DNA of 64,000 bases from Platycnemis pennipes (taxonomy: Eukaryota > Arthropoda > Insecta > Odonata > Platycnemididae). Under the pieces are notes generated by a model, which was not told the DNA's origin, did not search any database, and saw nothing but the letters and a program-made list of their open reading frames with translations. Positions 33,464-44,774 of this stretch are shown piece by piece. Position 1 is the stretch's first letter. Every line of letters begins with the position of its first letter. The stretch spans positions 35,496,354 to 35,560,353 of the forward strand of contig OW121849.1 of the NCBI GenBank assembly GCA_933228895.1. Direction: 5' to 3'. The translations under genes and the position numbers were made by a program.

Positions 33464-33562
33464 ATGCGGAAAGAGGTAGCATCCAACCGCACAGCCCAGC
33501 ACCGGAGGAGGCGCGCTCAGCTTGCTGCGTCGGTACTCACTGGGGTTAGCCCCAAATCACCG
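33464..33562 (+). CDS. Possible alternative first coding exon
   Basis: ATG at 33464 is the first in-frame ATG after a stop at 33452. It opens 33 codons starting MRKEVASNRTAQHRRRR and ending in GVSPKSP directly before the donor CCG|GTAAGA. Base composition (CG-rich) stands out from the surrounding AT-rich DNA. The exon ends in phase 0, the same as the candidate first exon ending at 32450, so both could join one common downstream exon. I do not recognise the peptide. A chance open stretch before a GTAAGA remains possible. Confidence 0.35.
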
Positions 33563-34628
33563 GTAAGACACCCCCCTTTTCTTCAAAAATGCCCCGTGCA
33601 CATTTGGTGAATCAGTAAAAAATAATTTGAATATTGTTTGTTGTAGAAAGGTGTGACATTTCTCTTCCTCCATCGCAATCAGCGCCCTTAGCCTAGGCCT
33701 TTGTGAGTTAATATTATAATATATAAACTCACGAATGTCTCCCCAAGAAGTAGTTGTAACTAACTGAGGGAGACATTCGCGAGTGACATAAATTCTTCAA
33801 TCTGTTCGCTGTGCTTAAGAAAATTATGTGCAAATATTTTCTGTATTCAGTGTTGTTTTTTGTTGTGCCTCGACTGCAAGAAATTTGTTGCTTGAAAATA
33901 GGTTCACTTTTCTATGGATGTGGCGTATTTCCTGTCCCTTTATGCTTTCCTAACAGGTATTTCCGTCATTAAGTTGGTATACTATGGTACCTGTTATTAG
34001 GAAGAAAAGAGTGATAACTTCCATTGCTGCGAATGGCGTATGTCTGCCATCAGAATTTAAGTTGATGCGTTGTAACCCATTTGTATTGGTATGTCATATC
34101 GAGACTCTGGACTTAACTCATTTGAACCAGATATTTATGGCTTGCTACAGACCGTAAGGTCTCGTGCCATGGACTTCCAGTATCCCTCAAGTACCTCGTG
34201 TGTCCAATTCACAATTTTTACTTACTGAAAAACTCTCCCGGTGTAATACGGCCGCCACACTTGCATCCTCAGAAATATTGATATCGGCCTACGTGTCTAC
34301 GGACGGTAAATTTAAGTTTTGTTGGATGTAGTGTAATTTTTATTTTGTAGGATTCGCAGACGTTACGTTGTTTCTGAGATCTGAAGTCAAGTAGTAAATT
34401 ATGTATTCTGGAGAGCCTTTGAATGAGGCATAATTGGAATCCGCAGGTCCCCCGTGAACCAAGGAGCTTATAATATCTGTCGTCTCGTGCGACCTATTCG
34501 CTTGTGTTACCCTAAGTACCCTGGACTACCTACATAAATTTACACTTATTCTATGATGTCACGTAAGGATGCACTTAAAGTCATTAATTTCCAGCAGGTT
34601 TTTTTTCCCATTGTCAAGTAAATTTAAT
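33563..34628 (+). other. Non-coding, presumed long intron
   Basis: Apart from the stem-loop at 33728-33783, I see no gene or repeat here. Confidence 0.4.
33728..33783. other. 16-bp stem-loop
   Basis: CTCACGAATGTCTCCC (33728-33743) pairs with GGGAGACATTCGCGAG (33768-33783), with one mismatch and a 24-base loop. Stem and loop are GC-richer than the surroundings. Confidence 0.6.
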
Positions 34629-34870
34629 CAGCGGCGTCGGAAGTCGGGGGCAGGAGGAGCCGAAGCCCCCCCCACTCCCCCACCCCCCCCCCCCCAGAAT
34701 TTGCCCCGAGCTCTTTCAGTCGAAGCGGGTATTTTCTGACACATATTCTCAAACCTTAATATGCTCTTTTGTCGATATTCTAGTCTCTAACCCCTCCTAT
34801 CCGCAAAAAAATGCGGGCCCTTTTCAAGGTAGCCCTCCCACCCATAGTGAAAATAGTTCCGACGCCACTG
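34629..34870. mobile_element. hAT-type MITE (242 bp)
   Basis: The ends are CAGCGGCGTCGGAAGTC and AGTTCCGACGCCACTG, which are inverted repeats with CA.NG starts. The flanks AATTTAAT (34621-34628) and GATTTAAT (34871-34878) agree in 7 of 8 bases, the size of a hAT duplication. The interior has a long C-rich run (34668-34694) and no coding frame. Confidence 0.78.
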
Positions 34871-35635
34871 GATTTAATGGTCTGGCGATTGCCATCTGTA
34901 ATGAAATATCGTATAAAATCATCGTAGAAGGTATAGGTGTCTCCTTATCAATAGGTTAACTGTTTTAAATGGCATACATTTTTTCGGGATATCTTTCCCT
35001 TGATGTTTATTTCATAAAGGCCGCTTCACACGATACACTTACCCACGTATCATAACAATTGTTCCCAAATCTAGCTGATCTCCTCTGACCTTTATCTAGT
35101 TCTTTCATTGATCCCTATACGCACGGGTCGCAAATACTGGAGGGTTATTCCACTTTTGGCCTAACTAACGTGAGGTAAAACCTCTCCCTAACGTCTGCGT
35201 TGCTCTTTCCCACCACCCGTCTAATGAATCTAAATGTCTTTGAGGCGGACCCACAATTTTCTTTTATGTGTTTCCAAAATGAGTTTGGTGTTATTGTGAC
35301 TCCCAGGTATTATTAATCTTGTTGTTAAGTACTTGATTCAATCATGCCCATTACGTATTTACTGTCATTTCATCTAACTGTTTGCACCAAAAGTTCATTT
35401 CTGTACATTTAAAATAAGATTGTTTTAGTCGCCGTTTATTGCACCAGTCCGACTTGTTGATTAAGTCGCGAGCCAGTAGCATATAATCCTCACAATTATT
35501 TATTTCCGTATATATTACTGTGTCATGCGCATTTTAGTGTCTTTACTATTGAACAAGTCTTGGGTTTTTGGTCCTCCAATTGCTAACGTTATATTTTACC
35601 GTATAAACTAAGCTCTTATTCCTAGGGCAAACACA

Positions 35636-35716
35636 ACATCATACCCTAGTAGGGATTCGAATCCGTGACCTTAGGATTGCTAGGCTAGTCATCAGGTTGC
35701 TAGACTTCCGTGGCCA
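35636..35716 (-). repeat. tRNA-derived SINE, copy 1
   Basis: The minus strand reads GGCCACGGAAGTCTAGCAAC, then GCCTAGCAATCCTAAGG and GGATTCGAATCCC, a pol III B box. Order and text match the SINE at 40350-40436. The 5' stem does not close as a tRNA acceptor, so it is a SINE and not a tRNA gene. Confidence 0.62.
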
Positions 35717-35719
35717 GGA

Positions 35720-38480
35720 CTATGAAAAATTGCTCTGATATTGTTGAGGGATATGAATGAGACCTATACATAGTGTTGTTTATTAATTCTAAATCATCTT
35801 AGGTAGGATTTCCTCCCACTAGGTTAGTTAAAACGTCCTTCCTCTGCGGCGGCGGCGGCGTTTACATATGACCTGACGTCGATGTGGCATCACAATACGG
35901 TCTCACAATACTGATTCCAATGGTCTACCTGTTGAGAAGATCAATCCTGAGAAAGAAACTTGGATGTGTGAAGAGGAGATGTACGTGAATTGGGCGCTTT
36001 AATTTAAACTTACGATCGATGCAACTAGCGCTTAGCGATCGTACCAATGGGGAATTTCTTTATTATTTTACAATAAATGCTCAGAATAGATTGAAATATT
36101 TCGTGATAAATCGGAAATAAAACTCTTTTAATGTATGGGAGCTGAAATTATTTAATGCAATCTTTTATTCAATAGGATACAAATTGTTAATGAAATTAAT
36201 ATATATAATAAATCTCCAGTTTTTTGTGTCTTCTTCCAGTGTTTTGGAAGTCTAAGTGGTTGACGCTGCTGTAATGAGTTTCGCATGCAGTGAGCGTCAC
36301 GATGCGGATACAACACGGATTTCTGTGCTACAAATTTTGCTCCGGGAGTATGATTGCATTCTCTTTCGAAAAAGGGTTGGGCTTGTGGAGGTTGTCGGAG
36401 GCATTTCCTTTGTGGAAGTGGGGTCACCAACGTAAAGTCGTCAAGCTCACTTCCGTAAGGCATCCCCGAGAGTGAATTGTGGAGCATCCACACTCCTGCG
36501 TAATCGATCAAACTTCAACATCCACCTCTCATTTTTTGCGTTGGTCCGCTCGTGTTCAAGGCAGATTTTCCCACTGTAACGCCAACCGGTGCCTTCTGGT
36601 GAGCGCCTCTTTCGGAAATTTAAACGATCAAATGAAACAGACGTCTCGTTCATTCGCTCATGGACGTATTGGATGGATACGACAACACAGTAATGTTGTT
36701 ATCTACCTAAAATGGTTGCCTGCATTTTAATTAATAGGCCATATATTTCTGGAATTCTCATTCACGCCAATTTTAGAGTAAAAGTTTACGGAAAATAATT
36801 CTTCTGTCATATATAGTTCAGTCTTTTTTGAAGCATCGCTAAGGTCAAGTATATTATAGACATCACTTCCATTATCGTGGGTATTATAAAATTTAGAGAT
36901 AGCCATGAGAGCAATTTAAATCGGCGCGATCAATAAAATTATATGTTATGTTAAATGATAATTCCTACACTATAATGAGCTCTGAATATTGGATGGGCCC
37001 CTTTCCAATGGAAAATATGACATTGCTGTCAAAAGTAATATCTACATCTGCATATGTTCATACTTTAACTGTTGGCACATAGCTCTTGAAAATATCTACA
37101 GTTCAGTCGCAGTCATCACTGTGCGCTGAACTCAATTTTAATATTTTCCTCTTAAGTCTGCCTTAGTTATAAGACAGGGCTTAATTCGCGTGCCTCAGTC
37201 TCTAACTCACTTTCCATAATTTTACCATAAACCGAATCTCAATCCCCTTCAAATGAAGTGTACATTTCTTGCGAATTCTCGATGCTTCTGATCCTGGTTT
37301 TCCTAATCTTTTCAAGCGAATATTTACTCAATGTTTATTCGTCTAAGACGTGGTGGTCACATCAAGAGCGCTGGATAACTGACCGTAGGTCCCGCATTCA
37401 AGTTAGAGAAGCTCTTGAACTCATTGAACCATGTTTCTTTTATAAAGGAGTCCATGTCTGAACCCGACCCGTGTGGTTTCTGCTTATCAGTTCTTAGAAA
37501 AATACAGGTGGCTGAAGGAAAAGAGCTCCCCTGCTCTGCGTCAGTTTTACACGACTTGTACTTGCTCATGCATCAACTCTATAACTGACCGTGCCGGTAT
37601 GTGCGTCAAGAAACTGCACCGGTGAGCGTTGCTCACCCTTAACCTCCACAAAAATTTAGCGCTTTACGGATAAAAGTTTGCGTTGTATGGTGTAAATGTT
37701 TGTTCGCGTGATGGAGAAATTTAAATTTAAGCCGTACACAGGCTGAGAACGTCCAACATGGACCTGAAAATTGTCTCCTGTGAGACCTAATCCTATGGAA
37801 TTCGTAGCAGTAAGAGTGCCTAAGCTTAAAAAAATATTATTTTTTTGTGGTAGTTGCCCAATTCTTTTGTAATATTTGATATTTTTTTATTTGTGTTTTT
37901 TATGATCCACCCTCATCAACCACACTGTGGGGTTGAACAAATTGTTAATTTTGTTTGGGATCCCAGTAACCAGTGTATTTCATACATTACGGCTGATTGA
38001 GGCTCGACAAAGTCTCCTTACTACTTAAATGGATATTATTCGCGTACATTATCAGAACGTAAGTCAAAATTCAGACTGAATCTTTAAAGTAAATTTGAAG
38101 CTGATCCTTTTATCGACGACATTGGAAATATATTGAGAAAACCCGCGTAATGTGCTAGATTCCAACACGAAAGCAAGATTAAGGAAATGGATTGCCGTAG
38201 AGATAGTTTTAAAATGTCCTTCCCTCGAACAATTTTAGATCATAATAGTTATAATAAGTGGTTATAAAGGCGTAATTGTTGGTAGTGTTGGTTGAAGGGC
38301 ATGATCATTGATCACTAACCCATACTAACCGAATCCTTGCAAGCGTACATGGATTGTAAATTATTGCATGCCATTAAGTGTTTAACCGAATAATAAGAAA
38401 TAGACTACTTCGTGGAGCCGTAATGAATTGGTCGCACGTTGCACTTACATGCATAACTAACACGTTTCCATTATTTAGTT
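35720..38480. other. Non-coding interval
   Basis: No gene, RNA or named repeat is seen. Open frames at 36152-36730 overlap on both strands without a family pattern. A (GCG)5-like run lies at about 35846. A short donor-like GTGAGCG at 36599 has no partner. Confidence 0.4.
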
Positions 38481-38499
38481 TTATTATCTTCCTTCGAGG

Positions 38500-38760
38500 C
38501 CGTAGCGAGCGGGGCTAAGGGGGGTGGAGGGGGGAGGGTCAGGGGTTCAAACCCTGGCCCCCCCGAAATTTGGAGACAAATATAGAGTAGGTATATTTCA
38601 TATGTTGACCAATTAATCGATGGGGACCGTCTCAAGCTCCGAATCAATGAACACGCTCCCAAAATAGTTTTTTTGGGGGCCTCTTTCCATGCTCCAAACC
38701 AGTTACCTAAGGCCCTAGCCAGAATTTTTTTTGGGGGATACAGAACCCCTCCCGAAAATA
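38500..38760. repeat. Repeat fragment with 'GAGGCCGTAGCGAGC' and 'GGCCCTAGCCAG' motifs
   Basis: The G-rich stretch GGGGCTAAGGGGGGTGGAGG and the related 'GGCCCTAGCCAGAATTTTTT' piece resemble the ends of hAT-like MITEs found in insects. The two pieces are in direct, not inverted, orientation, so no complete element can be drawn. Confidence 0.35.
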
Positions 38761-38837
38761 TTTTCTGGCCATGGCTTTGTGTTCCTTAGTGCATACAGGT
38801 AGACGATATTGATTAAGTGCATGGTTGGTGATGATAC

Positions 38838-38905
38838 ACCCTCTGCCACAAACCTTAGAGGTGGCTCGTAGGGTAATCTGTAGATGTAAAGCTTGTCTCC
38901 CTCTG
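38838..38905 (-). repeat. Dispersed 'CTGCCAC..GTAGGGTAAT' repeat, copy 2
   Basis: CACCCTCTGCCACAAACCTT, then GGTGGCTCGTAGGGTAAT and GTAGATGTA are a diverged copy of the family at 17326-17395 and 39572-39655. Confidence 0.5.
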
Positions 38906-39571
38906 TGCGCTGTGTTCACTAGTGATTTATACTCGGCACTAAACAAATGTGTTTTAATGTATGAAAGGACTCCATGAAGACCGTTTTTTTGTGAAGTAAT
39001 TTGGATTTTGCTGGCATTATGCCGACGAGGGAGTCGGCCCTGAGGGATGGGCACTGAGCTCAAAATGATATGTTGTGTTCTCCTTTTTCATGTACGAGAT
39101 AAGGCGAAGATTGACAAGATTTGTAAAGGGACGGTACAATAACCAAAGAAGGGTAACCAGTTTTTAGCAGAACTTAAATGGGGATGATCATAATATTGTA
39201 GATCGAAATATAGCCTTAATCGCTTTCTTAAATTCCGATACGAAATTTTTACTGATGGTGTTAAAACATTTTGTCAACTCCAGCTTGGTAGACTGGACCC
39301 TAAACATAATATTAGGGAAATTGATTGCCGAACCGATAGATTTAAATGCCTTTCTTTCCTCGTACAATTTGGGGTATGAGTAGCTGTGAATATATTAAAA
39401 CATATGTACACATTTTTATCTATAGCTAGCTTAGGTAGTTGCATGTCGATATAAAGGCTTTAAGAAAATTAACAGCATGTTCATTCATGCTTACTCTAAG
39501 TTTGAAATCTTTATATATACTGTTACAATTCTTTCTAAATGTAGCTAATATTTCTCGTTATGGATGATAGC

Positions 39572-39655
39572 TAGTGCATGTTTGGTGAAGATTTACCCCC
39601 TGCCACCCACCTTATGGTGGCTTGCAGGATATTATGTAGATGTAGATGATTTAGT
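39572..39655 (-). repeat. Dispersed 'CCCTGCCACCC..CTTGCAGGAT' repeat, copy 3
   Basis: TACCCCCTGCCACCCACCTT, then GGTGGCTTGCAGGATATTAT and GTAGATGTAGATG match 17326-17395 in inverted orientation. The interval 39656-40349 between it and the next SINE holds nothing I recognise. Confidence 0.65.
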
Positions 39656-40349
39656 AATGCTAAAAAATGTCTTATGCACTACAGAGTACTGTGTTTCATA
39701 TGCCTATCTCTCTGTTATGTTGCCTTATATGTTCTTTTGTAGTAAGCGGGAAAAATGACATTTTAAATCTACGGCAGTAAAAATTCTTTGCGACAGTCGT
39801 TCTCTCTAATCTTGTTTATCCGATTAATTCCAGCATGATGATCAGGCGATCTTAATATGCATATTTTTAAGTCATCTGCAAACATATCAGATTCAAATTT
39901 ACGAAAAAGTTTTGAAAAAGATTTACGAAAAACTCATGCCTTAGTTGCAGAAATTGGTTTGGCTTGTCTTCGTCTAAATTACGCCGAGATCGATTGAAAA
40001 CGCTCTGAAAAAAGGAGTTTAACATATTAGCCTTACCTATTTATACTGGTGGTTGTCAATTTCCTCCCGTCGTTTATCTAAGAATTTACCTTTTATTTTT
40101 TAATTCCCTGCACTTCCCAGACGCATAACTAGAATAGTAGTTTGTTATCGTTATTAGTGATGATCTTTCTTCATTGTCTTAGTTTAGCGTGGTGTGGCTT
40201 ACTAACTGCTTAGGGAGCGAGGTGATGCTTAGTTTTTACGTCAGAAAACGACAAATATGATGTTGTTAGTCTTAGTATTCGGTTTAAGTGCTCTATTTTC
40301 TTAGGTTTTATCTCACCGTGTAATCGCCGCTTAAATCTAATGATAAATG

Positions 40350-40436
40350 CGGCATCCATGTCGGGATTCGAACCCGCGGCTTTTGAATTGCTAGGCCGGC
40401 ACGCTGCGTATCTGGCTACCGTGGTCAGATTTTTTT
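40350..40436 (-). repeat. tRNA-derived SINE, copy 2
   Basis: The minus strand reads GACCACGGTAGCCAGATACG (A-box region), then GCCGGCCTAGCAATTCAAAA and a near-perfect B box GGGTTCGAATCCCGAC. It is better preserved than the copy at 35636-35716. The anticodon arm is not intact, so a functional tRNA is unlikely. Confidence 0.66.
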
Positions 40437-43172
40437 AGTTTCAAATGTGTTCGTTTCATTTTCTTCATCGAGCATAGATATAATCTTTCTGGCTTGACCC
40501 TCGCAGGTGAGTCGCTTCACATCGGCTTACGTTTCTGTGCCTACCACCTTGCCTATGACTACCAAAATCCTTCAAAGTCTGCCGCCCACATCCGGGGTGA
40601 GCAGCAACCCTAAGTTTCCATTCACCGCGGTAGTTGGTGAGATATCCTAAACAAACCCTCTCTAAACGTACCTCCTCCCCCCTCTTTTACGGCTAACTCT
40701 TGAATGGTTTCGCTTGTCCATGAACATTACATAACGAGTGTTCGTCGTCGATGTTTGTAATTTTTAGAGGGTTGAGGGAGTAGTCTTCCTCACGGTTTCA
40801 TTTCGTGACAGACGCAACTTTCCTTCAGGTTTTTCATATATATTTTTATGCGTGACGTGATTTCTTGGGGTTGGTTTTAGGTGCTGGTTTTTAATGAAAA
40901 AGTCCCTACTCAAATTCGCTTACTGCATTATAATTCTCTTATTCTTATTGCAATTCCGATCATTGTACTGTGACAGTGGTGACCTGGTGTAAATAAAATT
41001 ACCAGTAGTCAAGGTATAAATCTGTTTCAAATTAATCTGATTCATCTTCGTTCATCATTTATTCGTACATATATTGTTTTGTGTTATGCCTCAGGTCGAA
41101 AAAGTTATTAACCTGTTTATTTTTTGAATCTTGTTATTCTGACGAAAAAGATGATGCCAGTATGATATCGCAAATTACTCAAGGGACACGGTTTACATAG
41201 ACTGACAGATTGTATTTTGTCAATGACTTAAGCTAACGACCTAGGTTCATAACATTACTGACCTTGGTTTGCCGCGTTACATAAGAGTAGTTACGCTTAT
41301 TAGCACCTGCCTTTATGTTTACCCTCCCATACTTGATTCATTGCGATTCCTGGGAACCAAGTCCCTCGCCCCCGAACTAATTTCATCTCTTTTGCATCTT
41401 CCTTTTGCGGTAGTCCACATGTAGGTAGTTACGGGCAAGGTTCTCCTATACGCTCTCATGTACCTGCTCACCTTTTCGAAGACGTCTTTCAGGGGTCGGT
41501 AAGGAGGGAACACAGGCATGCTGCAGGCTATGTGTGATGCAGGCCTTGAATCGTTCGCTTGAGGCTCCCTCCTGACACTGGTGAGCACCACGCCCACCTC
41601 CCGCACATCATTATTGTGAACCCACCGTTCTTGCCGCTGGCAAATCGGTCAGAATTGGATGGGCAGATTGCTCCATGTTTCGCATTAAATATTCATGATC
41701 GTCCCTATAAAAGTTCTCTTTGTGTGAGGGCGTCATCCTTAATGATGGTCCTCGTTGACACTAAAAAGCCACGATAGGCCGTATTTTTCTCGAAGGAATG
41801 GGGTTCGAAGCACCAAGGGCATCCAGTTACTTTCCGTAACCTAAGCCTTAGGAGGGCTGTGAGAGAGTTAAGCATTTCCGTTTTGTTTTTTGTTTCTCTG
41901 TTTGTACAGAGAAAGTAACATTTATTTAGCGGTATTTCATGCTATGTAACTTCGCATGTATTTGCCATATCCTTACTTTTTCATGCGATATTAAGTGTAT
42001 GAAAATTATGCCTAATACGAGCGTGATTTACACATCTTACATATACTACGTATATTTTAGGTTACCTGATGTTATTTATGTACAAATATAAATCTAGGAA
42101 AACTCCAATAAGAAAGAATTGTGGTCTATGTATTCATGGTTAACATGAAAAAGAACATTTATTTTGTTGTTTATTCTTTAACGTTTTTTTATAATTACTA
42201 CGCCTCACTACACAGGCTCGATAACGGTAATTCAAATGCACTGTGGTTATTGCTCGTAATTCCTATGCTACCCACTAAAAATATGCTTTCCGATGAATAA
42301 TCAGGTTTTGACCTTGTAGCTCCTATACATTTTTTTACGTAAAAAACTGAAGTGTTGCTTGTGGCTGTATGTTCCTTGACATATCGAAACGTCTTTAATA
42401 CAGATGAAGCATTATGATGCCTCGACTGTGTCTGCTTGCGGAAGAGGTTGATTTCGCCACAATGGGGAATTAATTAATCGTAAACAAAATTGACGCCATC
42501 CATGCTCCATACACGTTACTACCAAAGGTTTCTTCAGGTGATAAGACTGTTTCAATTTACTGGTAGAACATATCTAATTTAGTTCGTCTTACGTCATTTG
42601 CATGTTCACCGTATTCAAGTCTAAAATGTCACCTGATAAAAACTGCCCAGTATCATATCCAGAGAAGTCTTTACTCCAGTTAGAAGATTTACATCCTTGG
42701 TGAAATACTTATTGTATTCCCAGCGAAAGATGCAGGTGAAAATTTAAAAGGTTTTTCTCGTTTATCTTGACTTGTATGGGACATCATAATTTAATTCAGA
42801 TTCCTGCTCTTTCTAACTATCAATAGCATTTATAAATTCTATGGGAAAGACTCCTTGCAGGGTTATTTACTCGTCGAGTATTTCTTCTATGATGAGAGGT
42901 AAACACCGTAATTTAAATCGGCAGTATCTCACTCAAAAAAATATCTTCTTGCGTCGGTTAGCAGTATCTCGAATTTTGAAAATAATTTTGGTCCAGTTAA
43001 ATTGATATGAAAGGCTTGTACTGGGAGTTTGTTGTGTAGAACTACGAATCTAATGCGAGCGACATATTTTTTGTAGTCTTAGGCTTTCTATCTTTTTATG
43101 TGTGAAGGGAGCAACAATAAAGTATTTAAAATGGACACTTTCTGAAAATACGTGGAATGGTAAGCAGTGCCG
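40437..43172. other. Non-coding interval
   Basis: No gene or named repeat is seen. The minus-strand open frame at 41319-41606 lies in a GC-richer patch, but has no family motif and no splice sites that fit. Confidence 0.4.
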
Positions 43173-43278
43173 AAGGAAATAACTAGGTCATACTGAGCGT
43201 GTGCAATTGCCAATCTCGTAATGCAAAGGAAATAACTAGGCCATACTGAGCGTGTGCAATTGCCAATCTCGTAATGCA
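43173..43278 (+). repeat. 53-bp tandem duplication, two copies
   Basis: The unit AAGGAAATAACTAGG.CATAC, then TGAGCGTGTGCAATTGCC and AATCTCGTAATGC, occurs twice in a row (from 43173 and 43226) with a single T/C difference. It is recent and non-coding. Confidence 0.93.
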
Positions 43279-43332
43279 AAATTAGTTAAGTTAATATAAT
43301 TTTGTTGCAAATTATGTATTAATTTAATAGTT

Positions 43333-44772
43333 TAGGGTAGACCATCATCAAATTAAGGTCGATCAAATTAAGAAAAACGTTCGCTGCATAAATCCGGTAC
43401 TGCTGCAAGTGTTTCAACTAACTTTAGTCGTAAGAGTGATTCCTTAGTGAGTGGTAGCCGAATCGCGCAGCAGATATCAGCGGTATTAGCAGTGGGTCAT
43501 TCCTCTGGAACAGTTAAGGTAGTTGCACAAATCAATTCTTAGATGTGCATGTAATTTTCTGCCCTGCTGAAATAAGGTGTGGCTTCCTCAGCTTAGAGCA
43601 TACCCATTACTCACATTTCTTTAACGTATCCTGAGTGTACCTAAAATGCCCTGGGATAAACTAAAGTGTCTACTGCAATTTATGATTAATAAATTAAAAA
43701 ATAAATAAATGACTCGGGACTATTTCGATCACTTTTTGCGGGGCTTTCCTGAACACTCGAGGGACTATTTTGATCATAGGTCAGGTAATTAATCCAAAAC
43801 ATTTAATTATTATATCCTAATTCCTGATCTATGTGGGGTTCATTCTATTTGGAAAATGGTTCGGAACTACAAAGGAAGGATAAATATAGCAAATGTAAGG
43901 AAGAAGTAAGGAAAATGCCATAACTAGCGTCAGTGAAGGGTTGCATAGCTCCACAGGGGCTTCATAGGTGTACAGTGTACCCTATCAACACTTTACGGAA
44001 GAATAAAGCAAAGTAAGGGCAATAAACGAGGAAAACATTTTCCCAAGGAAATGGCAATGAGATGATTTGCCAAGCAAACCTTGTTTTTAACATGGATGAA
44101 ACGGGATTCCCCCTGAACTAAAGCCGCCAAAACCCGTTAGTTAGTTAGTGAGAAAGATACAAAGGCGGTTGTTGCATTAACTAGTGTAGAGAGAGGATAA
44201 AATGTTACTGTGGTCGCTTGTTGCAGTGACAGTGGGGCTCATATTCCTTCGATGGTGATCATCAAATGTGTTCGATACAGATCCGAGTAGGCAGAGAGCA
44301 TGCCACAATGTATGATTGACACAATGTCGGAGACTAGCTACGCTAACGAAGAACTTTCCTTGACGTGGCTGCAACATTTTTGGCGGCACAGCCCGGCGCC
44401 CGCGCAGTAAATGTATTTCGATACTTGAACTTGAAACATTGTACCTAGTCAACGCCATTTTGTGTTAATTTACTCTCAATTGTTTTCACCTTAAACCGAA
44501 TAATAAATATATGATATTATATATGGCTATATGCATTAAAACTAAAATGATCAGAATAGCCCCGTCATTTTTGACATTTCGATATTTTTGTGACGTCACT
44601 TAAACTACTCTAGATCCCAAGGTTCATTAATTTTACAACTTTTTCTCGCCGCACTCTTTTGAGCAATGGCTAAACTAAAAGAATGCGCAAACCAATAGTT
44701 CTCCAAATAGTTCAAACTAAGGTTATGACGCAATGATGTTAAAATGATCAAAATAGCCCCGGTCTACCCCAT
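43333..44772 (+). mobile_element. Pogo/Tigger-type relic
   Basis: GGGTAGACC near the left edge and GGTCTACCCC at the right edge are short inverted ends. The right subterminal ATGATCAAAATAGCCCCG has weaker inverted counterparts at about 43711 and 43766 (GGGACTATTTTGATCA). The middle codes for a pogo-type transposase remnant. Boundaries are approximate because the left end is eroded. Confidence 0.5.
44086..44290 (+). pseudogene. Pogo-type transposase fragment (first catalytic Asp)
   Basis: VFNMDETGFPLN is the first-Asp motif of pogo/jerky DDE domains. After a frameshift comes VSEKDTKAVVALTSVERG, a stop, NVTVVACCSDSGAHIPSMVI and KCVRYRSE, matching the strand that follows in this family ('VTVIACCNA-G---PP-VIFKG'). 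Stops and frameshifts make it non-functional. Confidence 0.72.
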
Positions 44773-44774
44773 GC

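Noticed and set aside
36152..36730. A gene in the cluster of overlapping open frames
   Set aside because: Frames overlap on both strands, none has a family motif, and no splice pair connects them.
40350..40436. A functional tRNA gene (also considered at 35636-35716 and 58688-58776)
   Set aside because: A and B boxes are present, but the acceptor and anticodon arms do not pair, and related copies occur nearby, so SINE origin fits better.
41319..41606. A 95-residue minus-strand coding exon
   Set aside because: It has only a slightly raised GC content. No recognisable motif, acceptor or donor is at its edges.
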